DNA of 48,726 bases from Flavobacteriales bacterium UBA7878 (GCA_002501205.1 DLRW01000019.1:76097-124822); one strand, 5' to 3'. Counted from the first letter of the stretch, positions 15,317-24,127 are shown. Notes: a model not told the origin generated them from the sequence alone. Made by a program: numbers and translations.

Positions 15317-17278
15317 ATGATCACTCAGGAAACCATTCAAAAAATCATGGACACCGCCCGCATTGAGGAGGTGATTGGTGATTTCGTAACCTTAAAAAAA
15401 GCGGGTTCCAGCTTTAAGGGCCTCAGTCCTTTTTCCAATGAAAGGACCCCTTCCTTTATGGTTTCGCCGGCCAAGCAAATCTTCAAAGATTTCAGCAGTG
15501 GCAAGGGTGGAAGCGTGGTTACCTTCTTGATGGAACATGAACAGTTTACCTATCCTGAGGCACTCCGCTTCCTGGCCAAGAAATACAATATTGAAATTGT
15601 TGAAACTGGTCAAAGCGATGAAGAAAGGGCCAAACGCGATACACGTGAAAGTCTCTTCCTGGTTAACCAATTTGCCAATGAGTATTTCCAGGATCAATTA
15701 TGGAATAATGAAACCGGTCGAAGCATTGGCCTTAGTTATTTCAAAGAACGCGGCTTTACGGATGAAAGCATCAAAGACTTTCAACTAGGCTATAGCCACG
15801 AAGGCTATGAGGTGTTTACCCAACATGCCCTGGATAAAGGTTATCAGCTCGAATACTTATCGCAGGTAGGCTTAACCAAAGTAGATGGCGAGCGTAAATC
15901 GGATCGCTTTCGCGGAAGGGTAATGTTCCCGATTTTAAGTCATACCGGTCGGGTTTTAGGCTTTGGTGGCCGTGTTCTGAAAAAGGACGCTAAAACGGCT
16001 AAATACCTCAACTCACCCGAATCGGAAATCTACCATAAGAGTAAAATTCTCTACGGTATTTATCAGGCTAAGCAAGCCATTGCCAAAGCCGATGAATGTT
16101 TTTTGGTAGAAGGTTATACCGATGTGGTAAGTCTGCATCAGGCCGGAGTTAAAAATGTGGTGGCCAGTTCAGGAACCGCCCTTACGGTAGATCAGATTTT
16201 ATTGGTAAAACGCTTTACCCGCAATATCACCTTGCTTTACGATGGTGACCCCGCGGGTATCAAGGCCAGCTTGCGCGGAATCGATTTAATTCTGGAGCAA
16301 GGCATGCACGTGCAAACAGTCTTGTTTCCGGAAGGTGAAGACCCGGATTCCTTTGCTCGTAATAATTCCCAAAAAGAGCTTACCGACTTTTTAAGCGAAG
16401 AAAAACACAACTTCTTGCGCTTTAAGGCCAGTCTTCTGCTTTCCGATGCGGGAAACGATCCTTTATCCAAAGCAAAGGCAGCACGCGAAATGGTGCAGAG
16501 TATTGCCCTTATTCCAGATGAGTTGGAGCGCAGTGCCTACGTTCAGGAAACGGCGCGCATGCTTGAAATGGAAGAGCGCATTCTCTTCAGTGAATTAGGG
16601 CAAATTAGAGCTGGTAAGCTCGAGAAAGACCAACAGCGCCAACGTCGTGAAGAACGCGGTTTAAGGGAAGAGGAAATCATGAAAGTAGTAGAGCCCGAAG
16701 CCAAAGGCCTCGAAGACTCTATTCTCTTTGTTCAGGAAAAAGCCTTGGCCAGCCTTTTATTGAACCACGGCACTGCTGAATTCAACTTTGAGGAAGTTGA
16801 AAATGAATATGGCGAGCCTGAAGAATCGGAAGGCGGCGAAAAAGAAAGCATTTGCGAGTATATTCTTACCGAACTTACTCAGGATGACCTCGACTTTGAA
16901 CATCCTGAATTGCAATCGATTCTCCATCACTTCATTAAAGTTTTTAATGAGGAAGAAAGGGTGGCCCTACCCGAAGAATTTCTGCGTGGTGAATATCCAG
17001 CCCGTATGCATTTGGTGGTCGATTTAATTGCCGATGAACCCGAGCTGCACGATTGGAAACGCAAGCGTATTTACCCACCCGACAAGGATGCCTATCTAAA
17101 GCCCTATGCCATGGAATCCGTGCTGCGCTTTAAGGAGAAAAAGATTAGTCAATTAATTGGAGAAATTCAGGAAGCCTTTAAAAATGGCACTTCTACCGAT
17201 CCTAATGCTATGGCTATGGCTCAGCAATTAACCCGTTTGAAAATCGAAATCAATAAGCAGTTGAATCGGATTCTTTAG
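15317..17278 (+). CDS. dnaG: DNA primase DnaG
   Basis: A 653-residue primase that makes RNA primers for DNA replication. The N-terminal domain (about 1-100) has the CHC2 fold but not its zinc ligands: the stretch FKGLSPFSNERTPSF and FKDFSSGKGGSV carries Ser, Ser, Asp and Ser where Cys, His, Cys and Cys are expected. I recall the same change in other Flavobacteriia, so it is lineage-typical. The catalytic TOPRIM domain is intact (ECFLVEGYTDVVSLHQAG near residue 257; LLYDGDPAGIKASLRG near 308). A helical C-terminal region for helicase binding follows. Its 3' end overlaps the convergent ligase gene by 29 bases and no terminator is visible between them. Confidence 0.96.
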   Translation: MITQETIQKIMDTARIEEVIGDFVTLKKAGSSFKGLSPFSNERTPSFMVSPAKQIFKDFSSGKGGSVVTFLMEHEQFTYPEALRFLAKKYNIEIVETGQSDEERAKRDTRESLFLVNQFANEYFQDQLWNNETGRSIGLSYFKERGFTDESIKDFQLGYSHEGYEVFTQHALDKGYQLEYLSQVGLTKVDGERKSDRFRGRVMFPILSHTGRVLGFGGRVLKKDAKTAKYLNSPESEIYHKSKILYGIYQAKQAIAKADECFLVEGYTDVVSLHQAGVKNVVASSGTALTVDQILLVKRFTRNITLLYDGDPAGIKASLRGIDLILEQGMHVQTVLFPEGEDPDSFARNNSQKELTDFLSEEKHNFLRFKASLLLSDAGNDPLSKAKAAREMVQSIALIPDELERSAYVQETARMLEMEERILFSELGQIRAGKLEKDQQRQRREERGLREEEIMKVVEPEAKGLEDSILFVQEKALASLLLNHGTAEFNFEEVENEYGEPEESEGGEKESICEYILTELTQDDLDFEHPELQSILHHFIKVFNEEERVALPEEFLRGEYPARMHLVVDLIADEPELHDWKRKRIYPPDKDAYLKPYAMESVLRFKEKKISQLIGEIQEAFKNGTSTDPNAMAMAQQLTRLKIEINKQLNRIL

Positions 17279-18518
17279 TGCGTATTAAAAGGAAGGGGAA
17301 AAAGAGGGTAAAAATCAAGACTCCCCAAATTCGCTCAAACATTGATTCGGTGCTTAAGCTGATCATCAAAAACAGTAGGCCACTAAGTGCCAGAAAATCC
17401 ATCTGCCTTAAAGCTCGATAGGTATAGTACAAGAGCAGCAAAGTCAATAAAACCACGGCTGGCACCCCTCCTGCTATCATCGTTTCCAAATATTGATTAT
17501 GGGCATTGTAGCCTTTATTCAGACCTTCCCAAAAACGATTGGCTTTATAACTATCGAATAAGGCCTGGCGATTATCGCCTATGCCGGTTCCGTACCAAAA
17601 ATTAGATTCGATAACTTCAGATGCGCATTTCCATTCAGCCAATCGATAGGTGGCACTGTTAAAGTCCGTTCCCGATATATCATAATCAAAATCCGGTACC
17701 TGAAAATAGCGCTTTTGCATATCCTCAGATGCCAGTCCCATAAACAAGCCCAAGGCCAGGATGGGCAAGAGAGGAAGTCCCAACCAGATATAAGCCTTGC
17801 GTTGCCAGGCCAAAAACAAAGCGGCCAAACCGATAACCATAAACAGGGCAATCAGGTTTATCCGGGCTTGCAAGAGCACCATAAAGACAATCAAGAATAC
17901 TATAGACAGGCGGTAAATCCACTGCCAGTTCTTCTTGGCCTTATCTTGTAATTCCACCGCAGAAAAGAGCCCTAAACCTAAATATGCCGCCAAATAACCT
18001 GGATGCATCAAAGGAGAGGCTAAATGGGTATAAGCAAAAAAATAGCGTCTACCCGCTTCATGGGTGATGTACATGGCACCGGCTTCCCAGGATCGGATGG
18101 CCGCATTGGAAAGGGCCCATAACATCGCTACCATACAGCCCCACCAAAATGCCTTTAAAGCAAATTCCCGACTAGTAATTGGCCATAATTTTTTACCCGC
18201 TAAAATGAATAAGGGCGCCAATAAAAAGGCGGTTTTGGTTTCCATTTGCCGCAGTCCACCGGCCTGATCTTCGGCCCAAGTGATACTTAAGAAAAGATAG
18301 CCATAAAACAGAGCCGATAAGATCCAAAGTGGATCCTTAAAACCTTCACGCCAATGAGGCCAACGATAGGCAATAAGACTCTGGATAAAGAGCGCAAAAA
18401 GCAAAATATTGGTAAAACCCTCCTGCCCCAAAGGCAGGCTAAACAAGAGCGCGGCGATTAAGAGCTCGAAACGAGCCGGAGCGCTGTTTACTTTAGGTAG
18501 ATGGCTTATAAATCCCAA
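17250..18518 (-). CDS. O-antigen ligase/polymerase family membrane protein (Wzy/WaaL-like)
   Basis: A 422-residue inner-membrane protein with about ten to twelve hydrophobic segments and a large periplasmic loop containing ATYRLAEWKCASEVIESNFWYGTGIGDNRQ and AHNQYLETMIAGGVPAV, the Wzy_C/WaaL signature. It either polymerises lipid-linked repeat units or ligates glycan to its acceptor; the two cannot be separated by sequence. It is the last gene of the polysaccharide operon. The start is TTG (18518) because no ATG or GTG occurs before the first membrane span; it overlaps the end of the preceding gene by 26 bases. Its stop lies inside the convergent dnaG. A second member of this family is at 27279. 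Confidence 0.88.
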   Translation of the reverse strand: MGFISHLPKVNSAPARFELLIAALLFSLPLGQEGFTNILLFALFIQSLIAYRWPHWREGFKDPLWILSALFYGYLFLSITWAEDQAGGLRQMETKTAFLLAPLFILAGKKLWPITSREFALKAFWWGCMVAMLWALSNAAIRSWEAGAMYITHEAGRRYFFAYTHLASPLMHPGYLAAYLGLGLFSAVELQDKAKKNWQWIYRLSIVFLIVFMVLLQARINLIALFMVIGLAALFLAWQRKAYIWLGLPLLPILALGLFMGLASEDMQKRYFQVPDFDYDISGTDFNSATYRLAEWKCASEVIESNFWYGTGIGDNRQALFDSYKANRFWEGLNKGYNAHNQYLETMIAGGVPAVVLLTLLLLYYTYRALRQMDFLALSGLLFLMISLSTESMFERIWGVLIFTLFFPFLLIRTKESDSTAY

Positions 18519-19584
18519 GTCGCTTTTGTTGGCGTTTGATAATAAATGGCAATTGCGAAAGTAGCAAGGCCAACAAAGATAGACTTATAAAGAGATAGGT
18601 TGCACGGAGGTAATCGTTAAGAAAATAGGCTAAAACCACAAAGGACACATTAATGGCCATTAGGCTTAAGCTGGCTTGTACATGGCTTAGGCCGATGTCT
18701 AAAAGGGCATGGTGAATATGATTGCGATCGGCCGCAAAGGGAGAACGTCGTAAGATAAATAGTCGGATAAACACCACTCGGATAGTATCTACCACCGGAA
18801 TAATCATCACCGCAAAAGCAAACACCAGGGCATCGATTTTCTTCAATAAGAATTGCTCACTCAGCTCATTAATCTGCAAGAAGGAAATACTCAATAAGGC
18901 CACGAGGAAACCTAAGATCATGGACCCTGAATCACCCATGAAGATTTTAGCATTTACCAAATTGAAACGCAAAAAGGCCAACTGGGAACCTACAATACAT
19001 AAAGCTAAAATGAGGAAGAGGTCGTTGTGCAGATAATCAAAAACCACCGCATAAGTCACGCTGATCACCACGCCGATTCCAGCACTGAGACCATTGATCC
19101 CATCAATGAAATTAAAGGAATTGATAATCCCCAAAAAGAAAACAATACTCAGGGCCACGCTAATCGCATAAGGAAGCTCATTTACCCCAAAAAGACCGTA
19201 AAAGCTCACCAGGCGTACATCACCCTGAATAACCACCACGGCCACGGCCAGCAATTGACCCAGCATTTTTTTATAGGGAACCAGCGGGTAAAGGTCGTCC
19301 TTAACCCCGGTTATGAAGAGCACAAAAAGACCCACTAAAACAGAGTTCAGCGCCGGATTGGATAAATGAGCCGTACAGAATACAAAGCTGATAACCATGC
19401 CTCCGAAAATGGCCATTCCTCCTAAAGGGGAAATGCGAGCATTATGCTTCTTGCGCTCATCCGGTTGATCGTAAAGTTTCTTTACCAAGCTTAGGCGGAT
19501 AATGGCCGGAATGGAGAAATAGGTAATGGCAAAGGCCAAAACCGGAGCAAGATAGGCGGAGTATTTCGCTATTGTTTCTTCCAT
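18493..19584 (-). CDS. MraY/WecA-family undecaprenyl-phosphate sugar-1-phosphate transferase
   Basis: A 363-residue multi-span inner-membrane enzyme that starts glycan assembly by moving a sugar-1-phosphate (usually GlcNAc-1-P) from UDP to undecaprenyl phosphate. Family marks: FNFIDGINGLSAG near residue 159, NAKIFMGDSGSMILGFLVALL near 215, and DRNHIHHALLDIGLS near 295. The HIHH motif is that of WecA/TagO-type enzymes rather than MraY. ATG 19584 is chosen over a TTG four codons upstream. It lies 22 bases after the glycosyltransferase gene and overlaps the following ligase gene, so it belongs to the same operon and is likely the initiating enzyme of this polysaccharide. Confidence 0.92.
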   Translation of the reverse strand: MEETIAKYSAYLAPVLAFAITYFSIPAIIRLSLVKKLYDQPDERKKHNARISPLGGMAIFGGMVISFVFCTAHLSNPALNSVLVGLFVLFITGVKDDLYPLVPYKKMLGQLLAVAVVVIQGDVRLVSFYGLFGVNELPYAISVALSIVFFLGIINSFNFIDGINGLSAGIGVVISVTYAVVFDYLHNDLFLILALCIVGSQLAFLRFNLVNAKIFMGDSGSMILGFLVALLSISFLQINELSEQFLLKKIDALVFAFAVMIIPVVDTIRVVFIRLFILRRSPFAADRNHIHHALLDIGLSHVQASLSLMAINVSFVVLAYFLNDYLRATYLFISLSLLALLLSQLPFIIKRQQKRLGIYKPST

Positions 19585-19606
19585 GTACCCAGGCAAAAAA
19601 GCCCTG

Positions 19607-20977
19607 CTAATTTACGCGCATTAAAGACTTAAATATCTGAAAATCGAAGTCCGAAAATATGCCAAAGGCAGTGTTTTCATCCACCACTACATGACTCATT
19701 CTACCGGCATTGATCTTGCCATTTGTTGCAAAACTATCGCGGGTTGCCACCATCACCCCACCTGCGGCGCGATACAATGCTTCCCTCTCAATACGGGTAA
19801 ATTTCTCCTGGTCTAAAATTGCCTGCAATCCATGACCAGTATGGCGGTAATAGGCCTTATTATCGGGGCGAACACTCAGTACAGAGTCCGACTTAAAGAG
19901 TTCTACTGTATTCACCGCATCATCAAAAATTTCGGCTTCCACAAAGGGGAAATCCAAAGCGGCAGTCATTACAAATCGGTATTCCAAATTTTCCGCTTCC
20001 GCGTGATGCGTCGCCAATTTCACCGTTTCACCCAAGGTTTGGTTGGGTCCTGCCAATCGACCGGAACGTTCCAAAACCACCACACTTTGATGATCGCCAA
20101 ATGTACTGCGGGCATAGCTCAATATTTCAGCATCTTCCGAAATCAGATATACGCGCTTAGTACTGCGGGCCTCCAGCAATTTCTTCACCTTGAGTGAAAG
20201 CAGGGTTTCGGCACCCAAATCATATAGTGGAATCGAAACTCCTTTGATTTTGGTATTCCGAACCGGAATTACTGCCAGAGTACTGCCTTCAATATTGCTG
20301 AGATCTAAGAAGGTTTCTTTAATGGCGCGACGAGTTTCCAAAATTCGCTCCTCGTTAGTGGTGAGGTTAGAACCATGTCGGCGGTAATAGAAAAGTGGCT
20401 CATTCACATTTTTCACCGAATAATGAATGATGAATTTCAACCACAGATCATAGCCATCCTGACAAGTGAAACTTTCGTTATAACCCCCAATTTTCTTAAG
20501 GAAGCTCAAGCGGATAATGGTACAGGCTCCATGGGCCGGTTGATCGTAAAGGCTTACCTCCTTTTCAAAATTATGGCGACGTTCTTCGCCGGTAATATGC
20601 CCTTCAGCATCCACATAATAATAGTCGGGGAATACCAGTCCTAATTCGGGATCAGCCTCCAAAGGAGCTACCATTTTCTCCAATGCTTCGGGCACTAAAT
20701 AATCATCCGCATCGAGGCGCATTAGGTATTTACCCTTTGCTACCCGCATCGCCACATTATTGGTGATGTTAAGGCCTTTATTCTGCTGGTAGATGATTGT
20801 CACCTCCGGGCGCTCGCGATACTCTTCAATAATATCCCGACTGGCATCGGTAGAGCCATCGTCGATGATGATTAACTCGAAATCCTGTAGGCTTTGCGCC
20901 AAAACACTTTCGATGGATTCGCGAATAAAACGCTCGTAATTATAATTGGTAATGTATACCGAAACTAATGGGCTCAT
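19607..20977 (-). CDS. family 2 glycosyltransferase fused to a degenerate NeuA-like cytidylyltransferase domain
   Basis: A 456-residue protein in two parts. Residues 1-220 are a GT2 glycosyltransferase (VSVYITNYNYERFIRESIES; nucleotide-binding LIIIDDGSTD near 37; metal-binding DADDYL near 90; QDGYDLW near 178). Residues 233-456 resemble CMP-sialic acid synthetase: LAVIPVRNTKIKGVSIPLYD, VYLISEDAEILSYA, and FKSDSVLSVRP near 370. The CTP-binding motif, normally ARGGSKxxPxKN, is reduced to VRNTKIKGVSIP, so this half may bind but not activate a sugar. A separate SpsF-like cytidylyltransferase is encoded two genes upstream. One base separates it from the NeuB fusion. A sugar-handling role is inferred from domains and neighbours. 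Confidence 0.85.
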   Translation of the reverse strand: MSPLVSVYITNYNYERFIRESIESVLAQSLQDFELIIIDDGSTDASRDIIEEYRERPEVTIIYQQNKGLNITNNVAMRVAKGKYLMRLDADDYLVPEALEKMVAPLEADPELGLVFPDYYYVDAEGHITGEERRHNFEKEVSLYDQPAHGACTIIRLSFLKKIGGYNESFTCQDGYDLWLKFIIHYSVKNVNEPLFYYRRHGSNLTTNEERILETRRAIKETFLDLSNIEGSTLAVIPVRNTKIKGVSIPLYDLGAETLLSLKVKKLLEARSTKRVYLISEDAEILSYARSTFGDHQSVVVLERSGRLAGPNQTLGETVKLATHHAEAENLEYRFVMTAALDFPFVEAEIFDDAVNTVELFKSDSVLSVRPDNKAYYRHTGHGLQAILDQEKFTRIEREALYRAAGGVMVATRDSFATNGKINAGRMSHVVVDENTAFGIFSDFDFQIFKSLMRVN

Positions 20978-20978
20978 C

Positions 20979-22829
20979 TTATTCCTTTATCACTGCAAAT
21001 CCGTAAATCGTTTCCTTGCCACTAGGCTCCAGGATATCCTTTTGCAATTGAATTTGATATCCTGCCTCTTCCAGCAAGTAGCGGAAAGCATCATGCGGGA
21101 AGGTGGTGTAGTGCTCTATGAAAAATTCGGCCCGTTCCATTTGGGCGCCGCGCTTAATGATGCCTTCAGCAAAAGGCAATTCTACATAAACCGCCCCACC
21201 GGGTTTAAGGTAATCCTTAGCCTGAGCCAGCATTTGAACCGGATCCTGCACATGCTCTAATACCTTATTAAAGCTGATTAAATCAAATTTCTCATGAGTC
21301 GGCACGTCCTTCAGGCTACCATGCCAAATGTTCTCAATTTCCAGATTATTGCCCATCAGCTTAACCGATAATCCATCGGGATCAACGGCATTCATCTGGC
21401 CAATATGTTTGGAAAGCTCATAAGGAAACACGCCGGTACCTGAGCCTACATCCAATCCTCTCACTGAATTCAAGGCAGTTGGTAAAGCCAGTTCACAATA
21501 TTGGATAATGCGCTGCACTCGCAGGCGATTATCAGATTGGCCTTCTGGTAAATTGATCACTCGCTCAAAACGACCTTGTAATTTCCCTTCTTCGATGGCC
21601 GAATTGTAATCACCTGCATAAAACGCCTCCGTAAAGAGATCGTAATTATGGGCATTGAAATACACGCCACAATGGGCACAAAGGCGAATCTCACGATAAT
21701 AAGCCGTCCCTTCAGGCAGATAGGTATTTTCACCTTCAGGCTTAGCCTGCAAAGTCGAAACTAAACTATTCACTTCCGACTTACATAAGGGGCAGCTGGC
21801 TTCACTTTGCCAGCCATCAATCATTTCTGTTTCTAATTTTTGATGGGCCTGCACATCCTGTAAAAGTCGTTTCCCGATCAAGCTATCAAAATGACGGGCA
21901 TCAATACCATGATTAGGACGTAATACGGTTAAATTATCCGCAGATAATACTGTTCCGGCCTTAAGATCTTGATTGGGATAAACCGCTCTTCGGAAGGAAA
22001 GCTCATGTCCATTATCCAATTCAATTTGGGTAGGCTTTTTCTCGCCTTCTCCTTGATAGGCCTGAATCAATTTTATCTCTTGGATCAACTCCTTCACCTC
22101 ATTGGGCATTAGCGAAACCTTATGGTCGCGGAAGCTTTTCCCTTCTCTTTCATCGGTAAAATGGAATTCCAATACTTCGGCACCCATGGCTACAGCATAA
22201 TATAGGGCTTTAGCGCCTTCGGTATGATCCGAATATCCTACACAAAGACCAGTCTTTTCTTTAAAGCTTTGCATTACCGATAGATGCGCATCACCAGGAT
22301 TAATGGGATACATACTGGTGCACTGCAAAACGGCCAACATCGATGGATCTTTGTATATCGGATTGCAGTTCTGAATAAAGCTCACCGCTTCTAAAACTTC
22401 GGCTTCAGTAGAAAGGCCGGTAGAAATAATCATGGGTTTGCCCAAGGAAGCGGTTTCCCGCAGTACCGGATAAGCTGTAAGGTCGCCGGAGCCAATTTTG
22501 TAGATAGGGATATAAGGATCTATCCATTTCATGGCCTCCAAATCCCAAACCGAGGAAGTGTACATCAATCCCGCATCGGTAACCATTTTGGCCAATTCCA
22601 AATGTTGCTCTTTACTTAATTCGAATTTCTTAAAATGCTGGTTTCGGGTAGGACTTTCCAGACGAGAAACCAGAGTATCTCCGGTATAAATTTGAAACTT
22701 CACCAAATCTACATCGGTATCGATGGCCAATTGGCAAAGGCGTTTGGCATATTCAAAATCACCTTCGTGGTTTCCACCAATTTCGGCTATTAATAAAGGT
22801 CCGTGCTTACCTTTTAAGAGATTCTTCAT
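20979..22829 (-). CDS. NeuB-family nonulosonate synthase fused to zinc ribbon and SAM methyltransferase
   Basis: A 616-residue fusion. Residues 1-270 are a NeuB/SpsE-type synthase, which joins phosphoenolpyruvate to a hexosamine-type aldose to make a nonulosonic acid (LLIAEIGGNHEGDFEYAKRL, LVKFQIYTGD, YKIGSGDLTAYP, CTSMYPINP, GYSDHTEG). Residues 280-340 are the SAF/antifreeze-like lid (FRRAVYPNQDLKAGTVL). Then a zinc-ribbon-like stretch with CPLC and CAHC (about 350-400) leads to a class I methyltransferase (GLDVGSGTGVFPYELSKHIG near 462; LISFNKVLEHVQDP near 520). ATG 22829 is preferred over TTG 22847 and overlaps the SpsF-like gene by 23 bases. The fusion suggests the new sugar acid is methylated by the same protein; that is inference. 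Confidence 0.88.
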   Translation of the reverse strand: MKNLLKGKHGPLLIAEIGGNHEGDFEYAKRLCQLAIDTDVDLVKFQIYTGDTLVSRLESPTRNQHFKKFELSKEQHLELAKMVTDAGLMYTSSVWDLEAMKWIDPYIPIYKIGSGDLTAYPVLRETASLGKPMIISTGLSTEAEVLEAVSFIQNCNPIYKDPSMLAVLQCTSMYPINPGDAHLSVMQSFKEKTGLCVGYSDHTEGAKALYYAVAMGAEVLEFHFTDEREGKSFRDHKVSLMPNEVKELIQEIKLIQAYQGEGEKKPTQIELDNGHELSFRRAVYPNQDLKAGTVLSADNLTVLRPNHGIDARHFDSLIGKRLLQDVQAHQKLETEMIDGWQSEASCPLCKSEVNSLVSTLQAKPEGENTYLPEGTAYYREIRLCAHCGVYFNAHNYDLFTEAFYAGDYNSAIEEGKLQGRFERVINLPEGQSDNRLRVQRIIQYCELALPTALNSVRGLDVGSGTGVFPYELSKHIGQMNAVDPDGLSVKLMGNNLEIENIWHGSLKDVPTHEKFDLISFNKVLEHVQDPVQMLAQAKDYLKPGGAVYVELPFAEGIIKRGAQMERAEFFIEHYTTFPHDAFRYLLEEAGYQIQLQKDILEPSGKETIYGFAVIKE

Positions 22830-23514
22830 AGTTGCGATAGTACTCAAAAGTAGTATTCAAATCGTAGTGACCGGCGGGCATCTGCTCCAGCATATAGCGA
22901 CTGCGCTCAAAGTCTTCAGGGGTATCGAGGGCCAATTGAATGCCGGCAGCCTCGGGTAAAATATCGTTTTGCCAATAATAATGATCGGCAGGAGCCTCTT
23001 CTTCATAGAGGCAAACCATTACATGCTCATTGCAATAAGGATCGGCTTTTATGTCTTCCAGCTTTTGCTGATAGAAATCCATTTCTACCATTTCAACACT
23101 CATTCCCTTGGGAAAGGATCGGCCTTTTACATTGCTTAAGAAGCGATATTGTCCGGTGGCAGCAGCTTGCATTAAATGCTCCACCAAGGCCGGATCCAAA
23201 AAAATATTATCACCATTAATGCGCATGGCATAATCGCATCCCGTTTGTTTGGCGGCGGCATAAAAGCGCTCCCCCACCCTTTCCAGGCTTCCGCGATAGC
23301 AGGCTATTCCCGCTTTGGCTGCAAAATCTTCCAGGGCATCATCCGAAGGCAAGTCACTGGTCGCCAAAATAATCTGCTCTGCTTTGAGCAGGCTTTTCAA
23401 GCGATCCACAATATGTTGAAGCACCGGTTTTCCGGCGATTTCCATGAGGGCCTTTCCCGGCAATCGAGAGGAGGAATAGCGAGCGAGAATTACGGCGGCT
23501 TGAGAATTATTCAC
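22807..23514 (-). CDS. SpsF-like cytidylyltransferase (NeuA family)
   Basis: A 235-residue nucleotidyltransferase, predicted to activate a sugar acid as its CMP derivative in the cytoplasm. The N-terminal motif AAVILARYSSSRLPGKALME is the intact NTP-binding loop of the SpsF/NeuA family, followed by IILATSDLPSDDALEDFA and the metal-binding region MRINGDNIFLDP near residue 100. I chose the GTG at 23514 because the motif normally starts within a few residues of the N terminus; the frame stays open for 18 more codons upstream, but those lie inside the acyltransferase gene. The GTG overlaps that gene's stop by eight bases. The natural partner is the NeuB fusion immediately downstream. Confidence 0.88.
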   Translation of the reverse strand: MNNSQAAVILARYSSSRLPGKALMEIAGKPVLQHIVDRLKSLLKAEQIILATSDLPSDDALEDFAAKAGIACYRGSLERVGERFYAAAKQTGCDYAMRINGDNIFLDPALVEHLMQAAATGQYRFLSNVKGRSFPKGMSVEMVEMDFYQQKLEDIKADPYCNEHVMVCLYEEEAPADHYYWQNDILPEAAGIQLALDTPEDFERSRYMLEQMPAGHYDLNTTFEYYRNYEESLKR

Positions 23515-24052
23515 GCTCCCCAATCTTTTTAGCAGGGCTACCACCCCAAATTTCAAAAGCAGGAACATTTTGATTCACCACCGAGTTGGCAGCAATCACA
23601 GCACCTTCACCAATTTCCACCCCTTTGAGGATGGTGACATTACTGGCTATCCAGGCGCCATTGCCAATTTTAATGGGGGCGGTTTGATTGGGCTGCTGGT
23701 TGATCAGCTGATCCTTTTGAATCCCATGATCCGAATCAACCAAATAAACAAAAGGGGCAATCAAACAATCGGAGCCAATTTCAATACCCGCACTGGCGAA
23801 GATGAAATTATGGTAACCTATAGTGGTGCGAGCACCAATACTGATTTTCGCACGATCATTACAAGCACAAATACGAGCGCCTTCCTTGAGCACCACCTCA
23901 TCCTCAATGCGGATATTAATAGGGTAACGCATCAGCTCCACATTCTTATCAATCCACACGCGTGAACCTAAATGCGAGAGTCGGCGCTTTTGACGAAAGG
24001 CCCGCCATTTTTGACCGAATCCATATTTTAAATGTTGCCGTAACTGGCTCAT
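23507..24052 (-). CDS. left-handed beta-helix acyltransferase (WbbJ/NeuD-like)
   Basis: A 181-residue hexapeptide-repeat transferase, probably adding an acetyl group to a sugar of the glycan. After a basic N-terminal segment (GQKWRAFRQKRRLSHLGSRV) come isoleucine-rich hexad repeats (IRIEDEVVLKEGARICAC, IGARTTIGYHNFIF, IEIGSDCLIAPFVYLVDSDHG) and the classical tail IGNGAWIASNVTILKGVEIG, then GGSPAKKIGERE. The His in DSDHG is the expected catalytic base. First gene of the polysaccharide operon: a TACCTTTG box lies 18 bases upstream of the ATG at 24052, and an upstream TTG in frame is less likely because it overlaps that box. Confidence 0.9.
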   Translation of the reverse strand: MSQLRQHLKYGFGQKWRAFRQKRRLSHLGSRVWIDKNVELMRYPINIRIEDEVVLKEGARICACNDRAKISIGARTTIGYHNFIFASAGIEIGSDCLIAPFVYLVDSDHGIQKDQLINQQPNQTAPIKIGNGAWIASNVTILKGVEIGEGAVIAANSVVNQNVPAFEIWGGSPAKKIGERE

Positions 24053-24070
24053 GGCTCCAAATATTGGCGG

Positions 24071-24078
24071 CAAAGGTA
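24071..24078 (-). promoter_or_regulatory. -7 box TACCTTTG of the polysaccharide operon
   Basis: Exact TAnnTTTG match on the minus strand, 18 bases before the acyltransferase ATG; probable promoter for the six-gene unit down to 17250. No clear -33 element. Confidence 0.55.
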
Positions 24079-24127
24079 CAAAGAAGGTACGGGGAGCCCG
24101 AAAGCCTTTGGTTTCCTAAAACCGGAT

